Part shown: piece by piece, positions 4,303-5,404 of the stretch
Position numbering within the stretch: the first letter of the stretch is position 1
How the letters are laid out: each line of letters opens with the position of its first letter
Assembly: GCA_003023165.1 (NCBI GenBank)
Contig: PXSD01000026.1
Coordinates: 12,262-17,665 of the forward strand
Length of the DNA stretch: 5,404 bases
Reading direction: 5' to 3'
Origin: Halobacteriales archaeon QS_9_67_15
Lineage (GTDB): Archaea; Halobacteriota; Halobacteria; Halobacteriales; Haloarculaceae
Position numbers and translations under genes: made by a program
Notes under the pieces: model-generated
Told to the model about the DNA's origin: nothing
The model's input: the letters and a program-made list of their open reading frames with translations, nothing else
Database searches by the model: none

Positions 4303-5404
4303 ATGACTACCTACGAAGCGGACGGCATCACCCTAAAGAAGGTCCGGGACTGCGTCTGGGAGATCCCTCAGGAAGGGGGGATGAACCGACCGGCGCGCGT
4401 CCTCGCGAGCGAAGACCTGCTCGACGAGATCAGCGACGACAAGACGCTCCGGCAGCTGAAAAACGCCACGCACCTCCCCGGCGTCCGGAAGTACGCGGTC
4501 TGCATGCCCGACGGTCACCAGGGGTACGGGTTCCCCGTCGGCGGCGTCGCGGGCATCGACGCGGAGAACGGCTGTATCTCGCCAGGAGCCGTCGGCTACG
4601 ACATCAACTGCTTACCAGGTGGCGCGGAGGTTCAACTGTCGTTCGGACGGCGCATGGAACTCCAGAACATGGAGAGACGTTTCGAGGAAGAGCGAGCGAT
4701 GGTCGCAGACGGCGACAGTATAGTCCCGTCGGATATCCGTCTGTTCACGAAATCCGACGAGAAGCCGGTGTACGAAGTCGAGACGGCGACTGGCTATCGT
4801 ATCGAAGCGACCGCGGACCATCCGTTTCGCACTTCCGACGGGATGACCGAGTTAGACGACCTCTCTGTCGGAGACGATGTCAGAGTCCATCCGTTCGAGG
4901 GTATCGACCACGAGGACCCATCGGAGTGTACGATACTGACGAGAGACGACCTCGAAGACGAGAACCCTCAACTTGTCCGGGTTCTCGAAGACCGCGGCGT
5001 ATTACCCCTCTCCTCGACGGACGACAAGTTCAATCACCTGTTGAAGATACTCGGTTTCTTCCTCGGTGACGGTTCCTACGGCGGGCCGGGACAGGTCCGG
5101 TTCTCCGCCGAACCCGAAGACCTCGAACAGGTACGAAGCGACGTCGAGAGGATCGGGTTCAAGCCGTCCAAAATTTACGAACGGGATCGGAATCACGGGA
5201 TCAACGGGAGCGAGTTCGAGCGGACGGAGTACAGTTTCAAGACAACCTCGAAGGCGTTCCGACGACTTCTCGTCGGATTTCGTGAACAGACGGATATCCG
5301 ACGGGACTATATTGTCTCCGTCTGCGACCATCGCTCGCTCTTCCTCGAAACGTCTCTCCATGCTCTGGAGTTCCATGCGCCGTCCGAACGACAGTTGAAC
5401 CTCC
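4303..5404 (+). CDS. rtcB: RtcB tRNA-splicing ligase, N-extein plus start of intein (3' end outside window)
   Basis: RtcB joins RNA ends carrying 2',3'-cyclic phosphate (or 3'-phosphate) to 5'-OH, using GTP and Mn2+. It completes tRNA splicing in archaea and is stimulated by archease (2559-2972 here). Residues 1-102 are the N-extein: an N-terminal WEIPQEGGMNRPARV segment, PDGHQGYGFPVGGVA (69-83) and SPGAVGYDIN (93-102). Asp100 and the following Cys103 correspond to the metal ligands Asp95 and Cys98 of Pyrococcus horikoshii RtcB. The expected CGVRL continuation is replaced by CLPGGAEVQLSFG, an intein start. The frame stays open to the window end, but from 5266 onward it reads antisense intein DNA. 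The ATG at 4303 gives the normal N-terminus and has a promoter at leaderless distance. No C-extein is visible, so this copy cannot be shown to make a ligase. Confidence 0.95.
   Translation, partial: MTTYEADGITLKKVRDCVWEIPQEGGMNRPARVLASEDLLDEISDDKTLRQLKNATHLPGVRKYAVCMPDGHQGYGFPVGGVAGIDAENGCISPGAVGYDINCLPGGAEVQLSFGRRMELQNMERRFEEERAMVADGDSIVPSDIRLFTKSDEKPVYEVETATGYRIEATADHPFRTSDGMTELDDLSVGDDVRVHPFEGIDHEDPSECTILTRDDLEDENPQLVRVLEDRGVLPLSSTDDKFNHLLKILGFFLGDGSYGGPGQVRFSAEPEDLEQVRSDVERIGFKPSKIYERDRNHGINGSEFERTEYSFKTTSKAFRRLLVGFREQTDIRRDYIVSVCDHRSLFLETSLHALEFHAPSERQLNL
4626..4764 (+). repeat. Left arm of a 139-bp inverted repeat (native intein orientation)
   Basis: Position i here pairs with position 10030 minus i on the right. 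The arm encodes intein residues 6-52 in the sense direction and ends at the gaag of 4761-4764. The next base (4765) no longer pairs. The left limit is set only by the window end on the other side, so the arm may extend further left. Confidence 0.95.
5266..5404 (-). repeat. Right arm of the 139-bp inverted repeat (antisense copy of intein start)
   Basis: The reverse complement matches 4626-4764 over 139 bases with three substitutions and no gaps. In the minus-strand reading these change intein Asn to Ser (AAC/AGC), leave one Gly unchanged (GGC/GGA) and change Ser to Asn (AGT/AAT). The arm runs to the last base of the window, so its full length is unknown. The spacer between arms is 501 bases (4765-5265). 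Confidence 0.95.

Larger units (their letters stand above)
4609..5404 (+). other. Intein in RtcB with LAGLIDADG homing endonuclease, incomplete and rearranged
   Basis: Numbering from Cys1 at 4609-4611. Block A is CLPGGAEVQLSFG (1-13). Block B is GYRIEATADHPFRTSDG (62-78), with Thr68 and His71 of the TxxH motif needed for the N-S acyl shift. Block C is LLKILGFFLGDGSYG (144-158), the first LAGLIDADG helix, so a homing endonuclease domain was present. The body stays intein-like to SFKTTSKAFRRLLV (209-222). After that the second LAGLIDADG motif and the C-terminal His-Asn splice junction are not in the window. In their place lies a reversed copy of codons 6-52. The insertion point, just before the metal-binding Cys, is the one used by the known P. 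horikoshii RtcB (PH1602) intein. Confidence 0.92.

Noticed and set aside
4612..4821. Minus-strand frame in the left arm resembling the plus-strand right arm product
   Set aside because: The similarity only reflects the inverted repeat; it is antisense to a convincing intein N-terminus.
5002..5376. Minus-strand frame starting MELQSMERRFEEER, taken as a separate gene
   Set aside because: It starts in the antisense copy of the intein N-terminal region, lacks the intein's first residues inside the window, and then runs into antisense of the intein body. It is part of the inverted repeat, not an independent gene.
1..5404. CRISPR arrays, tRNA or rRNA genes
   Set aside because: No regularly spaced repeats and no tRNA- or rRNA-like conserved stretches were seen on either strand.

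Overview
The window is haloarchaeal DNA (class Halobacteria). The signs are high GC with strong G/C bias at third codon positions, acid-rich proteins, TATA/BRE boxes about 27-29 bases before start codons (leaderless transcription), a haloarchaeal IS6-type insertion sequence, and the archaeal RNA-ligation pair archease and RtcB. The sequence alone does not identify a genus.

Left part (1-1350): the C-terminal end of a rightward gene (1-69) converges on a leftward GNAT acetyltransferase gene (829-1314). Between them lies an IS6-family element (114-804) whose transposase is broken by an apparent 1-base deletion near position 422. The element has 12-bp terminal inverted repeats but no visible target duplication.

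Middle part (1350-4220): a rightward DUF502 membrane-protein gene (1433-2695) overlaps the start of an archease gene (2559-2972). After a T-rich stretch and a good promoter comes a polytopic DoxX-type membrane protein (3039-4133). Two miniature inverted-repeat elements of one family sit here, each flanked by TGA. The first (108 bp) lies inside the DUF502 gene and adds exactly 37 codons without breaking the frame. The second (80 bp) is a near-perfect palindrome inserted exactly at the TGA stop codon of the DoxX gene.

Right part (4220-5404): the start of rtcB, the tRNA-splicing 3'-phosphate RNA ligase. Its 102-residue N-extein is interrupted by an intein immediately before the metal-binding cysteine. 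The intein shows blocks A and B and a LAGLIDADG motif. From 5266 to the window end the sequence is a 98% reverse complement of the intein's own N-terminal coding DNA (4626-4764). The intein therefore runs into an antisense copy of itself: a foldback chimera, a real inversion or an assembly error.

Functionally, archease activates RtcB for tRNA splicing and RNA repair, so these two nearby genes form a coherent module. The membrane proteins beside them have no established link to it. The strongest signals for a second look are the inverted repeat in the intein and the in-frame and stop-codon insertions of the small element family.
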